Below, piece by piece: positions 12,071-21,719 of a DNA stretch of 64,000 nucleotides. The DNA lies in contig NC_068938.1 of the NCBI RefSeq assembly GCF_016801865.2, forward strand, positions 74,618,975-74,682,974, in the 5' to 3' direction. The notes under the pieces were generated by a model. That model ran no database searches, was not told where the DNA came from, and worked only from the letters and a program-made list of their open reading frames with translations. The stretch is from Culex pipiens pallens (Eukaryota > Arthropoda > Insecta > Diptera > Culicidae). Position 1 is the stretch's first letter. Each line of letters starts with the position of its first letter. A program made the translations under genes and the position numbers.

Positions 12071-12088
12071 TTTCCCGCACTTTCGCGC
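12071..12088. promoter_or_regulatory. Two adjacent E2F-like sites upstream of RnrL
   Basis: TTTCCCGC (12071-12078) and TTTCGCGC (12081-12088) both fit the E2F consensus TTTSSCGC. They lie about 190-205 bp upstream of the RnrL start codon in a GC-rich stretch. Ribonucleotide reductase genes are established E2F/S-phase targets in animals, so the location is meaningful. Use in vivo is inferred. Confidence 0.6.
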
Positions 12089-12294
12089 GCTTTGTTGACG
12101 CACTTGACAAGCGGGGCATATTTGACACCGTGGGAACGTGTGGAAAGTGAGACAAAACAGCGTGGAATGATGGACGGGGTGCGTTTAGTAGGGGTGATTT
12201 GAATTTCACCGTTTGTGCGAGACTTTTTCAGGAAATTTCATGATTTTATTGTACAGGTGCATGGGAACTAGGAAGTTTTAAAAACGCCCGACAT

Positions 12295-12870
12295 GCAGAC
12301 GTTATTTGAGATAAACACAGCTGAACTTTGGAATCGAAAATTGATTTCAGCGAAATATTTCCAATTCTTCGATTTTTTTTTAAATAGTGACCATGAGTAA
12401 CAATTTCAGAAAATATGTTTTAAGGTTTCAAATAATTTGCTTAATTTTCTAAGAGACATTGAAGATTGGACCTCAAGTTGCTGAAATACAGTGGCTTAAA
12501 AAAAAAGAAACAGGAAAATTTAAGTTTTCTAAATCTCACCCAAACAACCTTCATTTTCTAATGTCTATGTCTTAGTAAGTAAGGGTCCGATTTTCAATGT
12601 TAAAAAATGGAACATTCGTGAAGTTTTCCAATCTTTTAATTACGTATCATTTTTGTAGCTGCTAAAATTAAATGGAGACTTGTATGGGTGACCCAATGAC
12701 ACAAAATGACTTCTTTGGTCATAGGCTAAATCCAAAAATACAAAAAGTAAAAATGGTCGAAAACAGCCGATTTCGTATAGAATTGCTAAATACATTACAT
12801 GTCTTTTATAACAAGGTGATTTGCATGCGATTTGAACAACAATACCTTTATAAAATTAAGTAAAATGCTT
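12295..12870. repeat. Family A remnant, partly inverted
   Basis: ATTGATTTCAGCGAAATATT, AGAGACATTGAAGATTGGAC and CAACCTTCATTTTCTAATG match family A in forward order. After about 12660 the words TATGGGTGACCCAATGACAC and CCAAAAATACAAAAAGT correspond to the reverse orientation of the segment at 59820-59900. A short ORF here is part of the repeat. Confidence 0.6.
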
Positions 12871-13220
12871 CATGCAAATGTTTCATCATGTTTTAGTTAT
12901 GATAAACATGTTTCACTTTTAATCCAGCTGCGATTGCTGATTTGACCAATAAAAAAACGAATAAATATTTAAAATGATCAACACATCAGCGAAAACGTGT
13001 CGTTTTTGTCGCTGGGAATGTGTCCAATGAATTTTAACAAAAAATCGTCCTTTTTCGAGCTGTGGTTCCATAACTCAAAAATTGTAAAATTATTTTAAGT
13101 GGCTTCATTTTTTAAATCTAAATCAAGTTTAGCCAGTGGATCTCATACTTGATTGATCCATTCCCCCTTGACTGAATTTCAAGAACTTCATTCCACCCCC
13201 CTTTGATATCCAACTAAAGC
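12871..13220. other. AT-rich intergenic sequence, nothing recognised
   Basis: No ORF, splice-bounded coding block or repeat terminus can be supported. Confidence 0.5.
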
Positions 13221-13408
13221 TAAGAACAAGATTGTCCGTTCGACGCAGTAGTGAACGCAGAACGCTGTGCCAGTTCGATTTTTCCATCAACTGTCAGTCG
13301 AAAAATCTGCAGGGGTTGCTTTGTTCAATGGTCGATTACTGGCAGGCTATGATGACAGGCGCAAAATTATGCGTTTGCGTTCAGGCCTGACGGACAATCT
13401 TGTTCTTA
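13221..13408. mobile_element. Very short MITE (188 bp)
   Basis: The left terminus is TAAGAACAAGATTGTCCGT and the right terminus (13390-13408) is its exact reverse complement. If the outer TA is counted as target duplication, the inverted repeat is 17 bp. The interior is GC-richer than the flanks and has no ORF. Confidence 0.8.
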
Positions 13409-13429
13409 CCTTTAAGGTTATTGGGTCCT

Positions 13430-13680
13430 AAAATAAAGCTTAGATTGCTGATATTATTGTTTACAGCGATAATGCTTATTTTTCTGAGTACAATGACCCT
13501 TTGTACGACCACAAAGAGTTCAAAATGGATTTTTAAATCAATTTTGAAAAATTAACCTCGCGGTCCTTCTTGACAGAAAAGGTCCTACTTGACGGCTCGT
13601 TCCATGGGGACCATAGTTGATCCATCGAAAAAATGTTGTCTTGTCATTTTTTTTTGCATAAAAATAAGAAAAAAGTTATC
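13430..13680. repeat. Dispersed repeat D, copy 1
   Basis: The words GATAATGCTTATTTTTCTGA, GTACAATGACCCTTTG, TTCTTGACAGAAAAG and GACCATAGTTGATCCATCGA occur in the same order at 18395-18626, where the second copy runs into the assembly gap. Confidence 0.75.
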
Positions 13681-14240
13681 AGAAATGGTTTTTGATTGTG
13701 TTTTTTACCGTTGTAGATAAAAATTGACATGGGGCTTTAGTACCCAATTGTCATAATTTTACAAACACTTTAAGCATTTTTACAAGATTTTTCATTACCT
13801 GCTAAATACATCACGAAAATATTTGTTAAATAATCTTTTTCTAAATGTTCCTATGCAATTTCAAAAACTTCTCATTTTGAAAGAATAAGAAAACTAGCTT
13901 TAATTTATTGAAAAAAAATTAGTACAGCTTTTTATGAAACCTTGTATCCTGCTCATGATACAAATAATGTGAAAATTCACAGAAATTGAAAACCCATTTT
14001 TCAAAATCTGCTCATGTTAGAGAGAATGCAAAAACTAACAAATGATAATAAAATATTATCATACAAAAGGACTGTTTTTTTTTTTTGAAAATTCATTAAA
14101 AAAAATCTTTTATAATTTATTGAATTATTTAGTACAATTTCACGAAATTTTCCAATTTTTTCGATACCGTCAACTGGGGCGAATCTGGACTACAGTCTGA
14201 ATAGGGACAGCTCGGGGACAGCAGTTTTTGGAGCACTTAA
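13681..14240. other. AT-rich intergenic sequence, nothing recognised
   Basis: Poly-A and poly-T rich. The stretch at 14186-14225 (CTGGGGCGAATCTGGAC, AATAGGGACAGCTCGGGGAC) looks like the end of another small element, but no partner end was found. Confidence 0.45.
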
Positions 14241-14397
14241 CTGCCGTTCTACGCATAATTGTCCCATGTCATTTTTGGACGATTTTGACTTTTTAACATT
14301 TTTAAGTTTAGTTGGTCATATACTTTAACAAAAACACATAAAATCTAGTACTTTGTTCGGAAACTCATTAAAAACAACACCAAGTCTGTTTGTCTGT
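14241..14397. mobile_element. Truncated copy of the 4032-4467 MITE
   Basis: Begins CTGCCGTTCTACGCATAATT and follows the left 160 bp of the 4032-4467 element closely, through AAATCTAGTACTTTGTTCGG and AAGTCTGTTTGTC. It then stops; the right terminal repeat is missing. Confidence 0.75.
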
Positions 14398-14747
14398 TGT
14401 TATATTTTTTTTAGTTTTTTATAGTTTTATTTTATTTTATTTTTACAATTATAATATATGAAATACAATAGCTTATAGGACCTTCCAAAATAACTATAGA
14501 TTTGTTTATAGGACCTAATAAAAAAAGTTGATAAATGTACTTGAATAAAATTGGTTTAAACATTATTAACATTTAAAAATATTTAAAACATGATTGGCCG
14601 TACATGTTTGAATGTACAAATAAAAATAATAATTTAAAAAATATATATTTGACAAATATAACTTCAATGAATAATAAATATTTTCTAAGCAAAAACAAAT
14701 ATCAAAGCAATCATTATGCAGTAATCTGAAGTCTGAAAATAGTAAAA
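14398..14747. other. AT-rich sequence upstream of RSPH1
   Basis: Likely holds the promoter and 5' UTR of the MORN-repeat gene, but no core element is recognisable in the extreme AT background. A short minus-strand ORF here has no protein-like features. Confidence 0.4.
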
Positions 14748-15601
14748 ATGCACCGGTTGGGTCGTGAAAAAATCTCCCAACAGTACGTTCCATCCGATGA
14801 AGATTTTCCGATAGTGTTTGAGATTCAGGTATCGTCCATTTCCAGCCGAAACGGTCAAAATAACTTAACCTACCAAACTATCCCCAGAAATACAACGGCC
14901 CGCGAAACCGGCGCTCGGATCCGCACGGCGAGGGCAAAGCCAAGCTGGTCAACGGGTACCGCTACGAGGGCTTCTTCCGCAACGGCGTGCCCCACGGACG
15001 GGGTCGTCTAGCGTTGAACGAAGGCTTCCGGTACGAGGGGCGCTGGCGCAAGGGCCAGAAGCATGGCATGGGCCGGATGTACTATCCGGATTGTTCCTGG
15101 TACGAGGGCGAATTTAGGAAGGATTTGCGACATGGTTGTGGGGTTTATCACTACCCGAATGGGGCGTGTTACGAGGGGAACTGGTTCGGGGATAAGCGTC
15201 ATGGGGTTGGGTTGTACAGTTATGCCAGGGAAAATATAAAGCTGAGAGGAACCTGGGTTGAGGACGTCGCCAGGGGAGCTGCGGAAGTTCTGTTTGAGGG
15301 ATGTCGCTTTCATGGCTATTGGGAAGGTGAGCAGCCGAGAGGTCCGGGATGCTTTACCTTTGAGACGGATATCATGGTCAGGGGAAAGTTTTATTGTGAC
15401 GCGAAGGAAGGTGGTGAGGAGAAGACGCTGGTGTGGCAGCCGGAAGCCATCGAAAAGTACGAGTACGCCAAGCTGCCGTTGGAACCATTGCCGCTGCCGG
15501 TTGAGGAGTCGGACGTTTCTGCGACAAGTTCGTCTGAGGAAGAAGAGTGCGACTCGGTGGCGGAAAGTTTGGCTTCAACTATTGTGATTGGCGATGAATG
15601 A
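14748..15601 (+). CDS. Rsph1: Radial spoke head 1-like MORN-repeat protein
   Basis: Predicted component of the axonemal radial spoke head, which in insects mostly means sperm flagella. Two exons: 14748-14828 (27 codons) and 14888-15601, with a 59-bp GT-AG intron. The product has 264 residues. MORN units with the YEGxWxxGxxHGxG pattern start near residues 30, 52, 75, 98 and 121 (YRYEGFFRNGVPHGRGR, FRYEGRWRKGQKHGMGRM, WYEGEFRKDLRHGCGVYHY, CYEGNWFGDKRHGVGLYSY). Two degenerate units follow (LRGTWVEDVARGAAEV, FHGYWEGEQPRGPGCF). The tail from about residue 225 is acidic and Ser-rich. The order of the repeats, including the degenerate last ones, fits RSPH1, which is slightly longer (about 300 residues) in mammals. 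Exon 1 is the least certain part, because an alternative upstream start cannot be excluded. It lies tail-to-tail with the RBM42-like exon. Confidence 0.85.
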
Positions 15602-16062
15602 AATCGATTTCTCTTGAATTTCTTCAGAAAATCCTTAAGAAATACAATTATGTTCTTTCAAACAAAACAAGGAACATTTCTTTCAAGAATCGCGTATTTG
15701 ATTGGTATACTTTGAACTTCTTTATTTGTCTAAATCTGATAAGAACACATTCATTCCACGAAGTATCTAACACTCATGAGTAAGAATCATTTAAAAAGAA
15801 CCAAGCCTGTAGCAAGAAACACAATTAAACACATGCTTGGAATGCTATGCTGTAAGGGAGAGTTATCTGTAGAAAATAATTTACCGTTTGTTGTTGTAGT
15901 ACTATGTGATAGAAATATCGGTTGCGATAGTAATTGAAGATGAAATTCTAAGAAATACATTTGGCTGCATCAGTTGAAAGGTGATTATGATTATACTCGT
16001 CATTCATTCAATGAAACGCAAAACGGCCCGCTAAACCCTCGCCCTTTCCTTGCTTGAGATAA
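15602..16062. other. Shared 3' region between two convergent genes
   Basis: Should contain the 3' UTRs of RSPH1 (plus) and RBM42 (minus). No AATAAA is obvious directly after the RSPH1 stop. No other feature is seen. Confidence 0.45.
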
Positions 16063-16187
16063 TTAGCTTTGATTGAACAGACTGAGAAGGGCTTGCTTTT
16101 CCTTGTCCTTCTTCCGTACCTGCTCGATGCTGCGATTCTTCCAGGTGCTTTTGCGCAACTTTATGGGACGGCTGCCGACGTAGCGAC
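16063..16187 (-). CDS. RBM42: RBM42-like RNA-binding protein, terminal exon
   Basis: RBM42 is a nuclear and stress-granule RNA-binding protein with one C-terminal RRM. This exon begins after an acceptor (TTTTGTTGCAG) with a split Gly codon and reads GRYVGSRPIKLRKSTWKNRS, then IEQVRKKDKEKQALLSLFNQS and a TAA stop. The motif GRYVGSRPIKLRKSxWK is the last strand of the RRM and the start of the basic tail that are characteristic of RBM42 in animals; after RKKDKEK the tail diverges. Only about 41 residues are here. The exon with the rest of the RRM must lie further right on this strand, but I could not find it between 16.2 and 23 kb, so the upstream intron is long or the missing exon lies in the gap. 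Confidence 0.8.
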
Positions 16188-16348
16188 CTGCAACAAAACA
16201 CAAAACACGGTAGGGAGAAACAAAGGTTATATTGGACAAAGTTTGTGTTTTTAAGACTAAAATGTGGGCGGAATAGTTTTGAGAGTAGTTGGACGTAGGA
16301 CAAGAGAGCACATTATTTGCAGTAAACAAATGAACCACCTGTACAGAT

Positions 16349-16459
16349 TCAGTTACAACTTTTCTGCATCCAAGTACGCACTTTGATCACCAACTGTTGT
16401 GGTTCGAACTTGAAAGAATGCCCAAGTCTGCTGGCTTCGTTTTTAGTCACAATTTTCGC
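16349..16459 (-). CDS. Unrecognised short terminal exon (candidate)
   Basis: After a good acceptor (TGATACTGGCAG) the sequence is open for 36 codons, AKIVTKNEASRLGHSFKFEP then QQLVIKVRTWMQKSCN, ending in TGA. The other two frames of this strand close almost at once. Composition is protein-like (mixed charged and hydrophobic residues, not AT-driven), but I do not recognise a family. It lies upstream of the RBM42 terminal exon on the same strand, yet its stop codon prevents it from being an ordinary internal exon of that gene. It could be the last exon of another gene, an alternative end, or chance. There is no ATG in this piece other than the Met near its end. Confidence 0.3.
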   Translation of the reverse strand, partial: AKIVTKNEASRLGHSFKFEPQQLVIKVRTWMQKSCN

Positions 16460-16678
16460 CTGCCAGTATCAGAAAGTAGTGACAAGAAAATGCGTCGCAA
16501 AACTAACAGATTTTTTTTTTAATTCTTTTTAACGTGAAGACTTCCATCATTGCCATGATTTTTCGCTCTAAGATATAAATTTTGCGTCATTTTCAATATT
16601 TTGACAAAATTCCTTCAACAAGTTGTTCAGAATGGTACCTTACATGTGTTGATACTTCTTGGAAACTATTATCCCATT

Positions 16679-17093
16679 CAGGGATGGAATAATCACAAAA
16701 AAATCAATTTCGCTTGCGAACTTTCTTCACCCGCGAAAGAGAGAGGAGGCAAATCACGCAAAAGAAAATCGCTCCCGAAGTTCTCCAAGAAAATCAATCT
16801 GTTGATGATTTTTTGTGAATTTCCTTGTCAGCACTTCTTAATAATATTTATTTCACTTTGTTTACACACATTGCCCATCTACAAAATGTGACAGGTCATT
16901 TTTCGACGTGTGACGTTACACTTGCAAGTGTAGTATTGAAAAAGATGATCCGCCGAATAATCAAGATGATGATTTTTTTAGATTCTTTTTACCGATCTTT
17001 CGTGCGCGAGAGAGGAGAGCTATGCTCCTTTCGGATTTTTTCTCTTGATGAACGTCCAGAGAATTTCTTTTGATGATGATTATTCCATCGCTG
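16679..17093. mobile_element. Non-autonomous hAT element (415 bp) with 8-bp TSD
   Basis: Left end CAGGGATGGAATAATCA, right end TGATTATTCCATCGCTG (inverted, one mismatch). The target duplication ATCCCATT is perfect on both sides (16671-16678 and 17094-17101). An 8-bp TSD with CAG...CTG ends is the signature of the hAT superfamily. The interior holds CCGCGAAAGAGAGAGGAGGC and CTTTCGTGCGCGAGAGAGGA. No transposase. A second copy is at 54519-54704. Confidence 0.88.
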
Positions 17094-17159
17094 ATCCCAT
17101 TCCTTATAATGTTATGAAAATCATCATTAAGGTGAAGCCGTTGATCATTTTCGGAGAAA

Positions 17160-17410
17160 ATTGAGAATCTATGACATTTCCCCGAAACCCATATTACCGA
17201 AGGGACATTTCCCCGAATGCCACTTCCCCGAAAAGACACTTCCCCTAATAGCCATTTCCCCGAATTCCATTTACCCGAATTTTCCGTTTCCCCTAATCGT
17301 CCACATCCCCGAATGCAATTTTCCCGAATGGGCCACAATCCCGAATGCCACTTACCCGATTAGTCATATCCCTGAATAGTCATTTCCCTGAATGCCATTT
17401 CCGCTTGACC
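17160..17410. repeat. Degenerate tandem array of a CATTTCCCCGAATG-type unit
   Basis: About fifteen imperfect units of 14-20 bp, each built on (T)TCCCCGAAT, e.g. CATTTCCCCGAATGCC, ACTTCCCCGAAAAG and CATTTCCCTGAATG. Reading through gives peptides with HFPE/NFPE motifs on the plus strand and SGKW motifs on the minus strand. Both appear to be by-products of the repeat rather than genes. Confidence 0.8.
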
Positions 17411-17975
17411 GCGTTCGGGGAAATAGCATTTTATAAGAAAACAAATTGATGGCAATTTTTATCACATCAAACTATGTACATATAATATTTCTTGAAAGGT
17501 TCTATTGGCCTTGAATGATCAACTTTCTTTTTGGCTTCATTCAGAACAGACGTAGCATTTTAGGGGGGAAGGGGTGTTGAAAGGTTTGGTACTATTCATT
17601 CAAATACAATGAATATTGTTACAGACTTTTTTTTATATTCTCAAAATAAATACTTTTTTCTTATAGACATGATAACAATAATGCAATAGAAGTTTTGTTA
17701 TTTTTTATGATTCAAAAAACATATTGTGCGATTTTCGTAGTACAGAACCCCGTTCACACTGATCATTTCATTCTAATTGCTGGTTTGGGATTTGGCGAAA
17801 AGTATAATCAACAAAAACTTTAAATAAAATTTGTACCAGCCTTATGTACCTATTTGTTCGATTTTTGGGTTCTTGAACAAAATTCGAAAAAAGACAAAAA
17901 TGCAAATTTCTCAAAAAAAACATCTAATTATGCGGTTGAATACAAATGTTAATTGAACAAAAATAAAATCTAGTA
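17411..17975. other. AT-rich sequence, nothing recognised
   Basis: No ORF, element end or RNA gene could be supported. Confidence 0.5.
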
Positions 17976-18379
17976 CAGTCCAGACTCGATTATCCGAAGG
18001 CTTTGGAAAAATGTCACTTCGGGTAATCAAAACTTCGGATAATCGAATCACGAAAAAAAAATTTTTTTTCGATGCCTAATTTTTTATTGTCGAGCTTGAG
18101 TATGACCCCTAAACTACGTTAAAGTAATTTAAAACTTTTAAATCCAATATGACGGTGTTGAAATATTGAAAAAATGCATTTTATTATTTAATAGGCAATC
18201 AACTATTCAAATTTGACTAAAATGGGGTTGCAGAACTCAAATTTGATGTTTAAAACAAGAAAAAGAAGAAAAAAACGAAAAAAAAATTGTTCGTGATTCG
18301 ATTATCCGAAGTCCCATACAAACCTTCGGATAATCGAAACTTCGCATAATCGAGGCTTCGGATAATTGAGTCAGGACTG
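17976..18379. mobile_element. pogo/Tc1-like MITE, TA-flanked
   Basis: The left end is CAGTCCAGACTCGATTATCC and the right end GGATAATTGAGTCAGGACTG. TA occurs on both outer sides (17974-17975, 18380-18381). The word TTCGGATAATCGAA is repeated several times near both ends. CAGT...ACTG ends, a TA target and GATTATCCGAA subterminal words fit the pogo/Tigger-type families known from animals. No transposase. Remnants occur at 49255-49620 and about 640. Confidence 0.85.
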
Positions 18380-18394
18380 TAATTAGGTCCAAAA

Positions 18395-18626
18395 TGAAGT
18401 TTGAATTTGTGATATTATTGCTCATAACGATAAAGCTTATTTTTCTGAGTACAATGACCCTTTGAACGACCGCAAACGATTTAAAATGGATTTTAAATTC
18501 AATTTTTAAAAATTCACTTCACGGCCCTTCTTGACAGAAAAGCTCCGACTTGACAGCTCGTTCCAAGGGGACCATAGTTGATCCATCGAAAAAATGTTGT
18601 CTTGTCAATGACTTTTTTTTTGCATA
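18395..18626. repeat. Dispersed repeat D, copy 2 (cut by assembly gap)
   Basis: Matches 13430-13680 through ATCGAAAAAATGTTGTCTTG and then meets the N run; the true end is not visible. Confidence 0.75.
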
Positions 18627-18726
18627 NNNNNNNNNNNNNNNNNNNNNNNNNNNNNNNNNNNNNNNNNNNNNNNNNNNNNNNNNNNNNNNNNNNNNNNNNN
18701 NNNNNNNNNNNNNNNNNNNNNNNNNN
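18627..18726. other. Assembly gap (100 N)
   Basis: Exactly 100 N, the usual placeholder for a gap of unknown size. Any exon inside it is lost. Confidence 0.99.
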
Positions 18727-20429
18727 AATCTAGTTATGACTATCAAGTTTTTTTTGTTGATTACGAGTTTAAAATGTTTTTTTTTGGGCAATTATTTATA
18801 AATGAACTTGAAAATCAAGAGTGCTGCAAAATTAGTCAAACAGACCTTATTTCATGCAGACTTCGTAAATTATTCACGAAAATTTAAAATTGATGTCCAC
18901 AAAGTTATTCTCAGACTTGGGCTGGTAATAAAAGATGCTTTTGACATTAATCCGTGGGGCATTTTCCGGACAAAATGTCATTGTGAGTGGAATTCCTCGT
19001 CCTGGCAAGTGAGAAATAATTTATTACGATCATCTCAAAAACCAACGCCGGCACTCGGTGAAATCTGAAACCATTATAAAAAGTCAAAATGAAGAACAAA
19101 GGATGATCTTAATTTCCCCCCTCCTTAAAAGCAGTCTGATAAAAGAGACTCCCTGGACAAAGCTTTACTTGTGATGTCGATTTAATGTTCCGGGCATCAT
19201 CAAACTCTAACGATAACGGAGCGAACGATGACGATGATGGAGAACGATAGGCCACACTCTTCGATTGAATGAGATTAGAGTTCGCGCGAATGAATGGCGG
19301 TGCGAGCAAAGATTCCGGCAAGGCGATACTTAATGGTGTGTTTAAGTGATTTTACAGCTTATTTTTGCGTTGTGTTGACTTTTGGTTGGAAGATTTGGTC
19401 TGCGATGTTAATATTTTGAAAATTCATTTTCGAATTTTTAACAATCCTACAAGCAGAATTAAAACAGTTGCTACATTTAAACTGAATTATTTGCACATAA
19501 CCTCAGCAAAATCCATTCATGCGGGTTCGGCTTTTGTTCTGGAAACCATTCATGAAAATACACAGCACAAAAGCTTTGCAAATTGAATTGATTCCGGCCG
19601 GACGTGATTGGGGTTAAAAGATTTGATAAAACACACAAAACGCAGGAAGCTGCTGGCTGTAAATTGATTTACAAATCGAATTGTGCCACCAATCCGTGAA
19701 CGTGCCCCGGACTATTGTTTGTTTAGATTGCATCCGTTTTGATATTCACAAATATGTTGTTTATTTAAGGATGAACGATACGGGTTAGCAAATAAACCAA
19801 ACTTCCGCAAAAGTTTGCAAAGTAATTTAATCCATGATTTCCGCAAAATTTTGGCAGGAACATTTTCCGCCACCCACCTCCAAGGTGAGAGTATGGGGAA
19901 GGTAAAACTTTGACATGTTTCTCAAATAAGTAGAAAGTATTTCCCGGTTTCAAGGCGACGACTTGAATCATGTGCTGCCACAAAACTTCGAGAAGGCATA
20001 TTCTCGCGACGATATGTTATCCAAATAGGTAAAAGTTCTCTTCTATTTTGTATCCATGTAAATGGTGCTGTCTTGAAGTAGTGATACTCAAAATATATTT
20101 TTTTTTTCTATTCTTCTAAATAATTTATTTTTTACAATCAACCCATTACGAACCTAATCTCCAAATAAAGGTTCAGGGTGTTATGTTCCAGACATGACCA
20201 ACATGACTAAAAATACTATGCCATCAACTTCAGATTCAGATAAGTCCATTTCAGTATTTGGAAAAAGAAAAAGAAATCATGCAAAATCTTCTAGTAGATC
20301 TCTTCAATAAGAGTAAGGATCGCTTTCTTGTTGACACTCAGAGTTGGCAAAGTTCTTGAAATCCCGGAAGTGTTTCGTCTCCCTTCGGGAAGGTTGGATG
20401 TCGTCACGAAACTTTCTATATGTACAACG
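18727..20429. other. Intergenic or intronic sequence, no gene seen
   Basis: Moderately complex, probably low-copy sequence. Short ORFs of 60-90 codons occur on both strands without recognisable motifs. CGATGACGATGATGG-type words occur near 19225. Confidence 0.45.
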
Positions 20430-20437
20430 GTTCAACA

Positions 20438-20849
20438 CAGTGTTGGTATTATCGCGCTCTCGCGAGAAAAATTTCTCTCTCTCGAGTTCTCGCCGCGAGT
20501 CTCGAGCTGCCGAGAGAAACTCACCGATTGCCCGTGCTCTCCTCCGCTCGCGAACGGGCTTTCTCGCGAGCCAGAATTGCCCGTTCGCGAGAAGTTGAAC
20601 GAACAAAAAACAACATAGCGATTGAAGTTACACCTTTATACCATCGCCTGGTCCGTATTCATAAGCCTGATAAACAAATTGCTAGCTTGGGACGAACGGA
20701 TAGCCAGAGGCGCTCGCGAGCGCTCGCGTCGAGAGCGAGAACGCCAACGAAAATGCGAGCGCGAGCGAGAAGAGAAAAGTACTACAAGTTCTCTCCCTCG
20801 TTCGCGAGCGAGAAATGCTTTCCTTCTTCTCGCTCGAATTCCAACACTG
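20438..20849. mobile_element. CpG-rich hAT element (412 bp) with 8-bp TSD
   Basis: Ends CAGTGTTGGTA and its complement TCCAACACTG lie between perfect 8-bp duplications GTTCAACA (20430-20437 and 20850-20857). The interior is packed with CTCGCGAG, TCGCGAG, GAGCGAG and CTCTCGC words on both arms, in an otherwise AT-rich region. In hAT elements such subterminal motif clusters are transposase-binding repeats. Several ORFs of up to 230 codons cross this stretch in different frames; their Arg/Ser-rich sequence is a result of the repeats. No transposase is present. Confidence 0.88.
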
Positions 20850-20857
20850 GTTCAACA

Positions 20858-21719
20858 CATCGACAACCCGCACTCATATCCGCACGTCAGGTTTATACCT
20901 TTATGCACTATATTTCTCCCTTTCCAAAGGGAAAAACTTTTCCCTAATGAAAACGGGGCGACACAACAAAGACGACGACGACTTGACGTGGCTTCGCGTT
21001 TGATGTCAAGTTTGTCTTCTCGTGCGAGCGTGTGTACGTTTTTCGCGAAAACTGGTTCTAGCGATGGCGCCGCCGCCATACAAATACTCAAAGAGTTGCT
21101 GTTACGATGTATCGCACATCACAGAAGAAGTCACATCAACAATGGGATTTTCTATTCAACTTTTGAAATACGCGGGATCATTGTTGGCTGGGGAAAATAT
21201 TTGCACAAATCGCAGAAAAAGTGCCATACACAAGAACACAAGTCGCGGCACAGGCAGGGTCTTTGTGACGAGGAAGCGTTTTTTTTTAGAAATCCTATTT
21301 TCTCAAAGGAACCATAGATGCAGGGCAGGAAATGAAACTTTTGCTAGAATGAATGTTTTCTTAGTTGTTTCCTACCAACAGCTGGTTTAATAAACAATGG
21401 GAAAAAGTTTACTTATTTCATCCAATATTGAAAAATATTGTACAAATGAAACTACTGTGAAGTAGTTAGTTCACGTACATGAAGGTTACACTAATACGAT
21501 TATTTATTGGATGCATATTAATTATAAGCCATTTACACACAAAAAAAATGATGGTAATTTTCATCAGGAAACGGTGACAGATTTTGTGCAAAAAAAAGTG
21601 TAATATTATATCAGAAAATGATAAATTTTCATCAGTTTCTGGAAAATATTCATCAGGTTCTCATTTTTACACATAAACTAGGTAAAACTATTCAAAAAAG
21701 AGGTAATCTTCAACCTACC
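20858..21719. other. Low-copy sequence next to the hAT element
   Basis: Still rather CpG-rich up to about 21290 (CGACGACGACTTGACG, GATGGCGCCGCCGCCA), then AT-rich with repeated ATTTTCATCAGGAAAC-type words near 21560-21660. No coding region is supported; the long ORFs that start in the hAT element and run into this area lack protein character. Confidence 0.4.

Noticed and set aside
17161..17379. Repeat protein with HFPE motifs
   Set aside because: The peptide is a direct translation of a degenerate DNA tandem repeat; unit length is not a multiple of three, and no gene structure surrounds it.
20420..21317. ORFs of 175 and 231 codons at the CpG-rich hAT element
   Set aside because: Their Arg/Ser/Glu-rich sequence reflects the TCGCGAG repeats; both run across the TSD boundary of the element into unrelated sequence.
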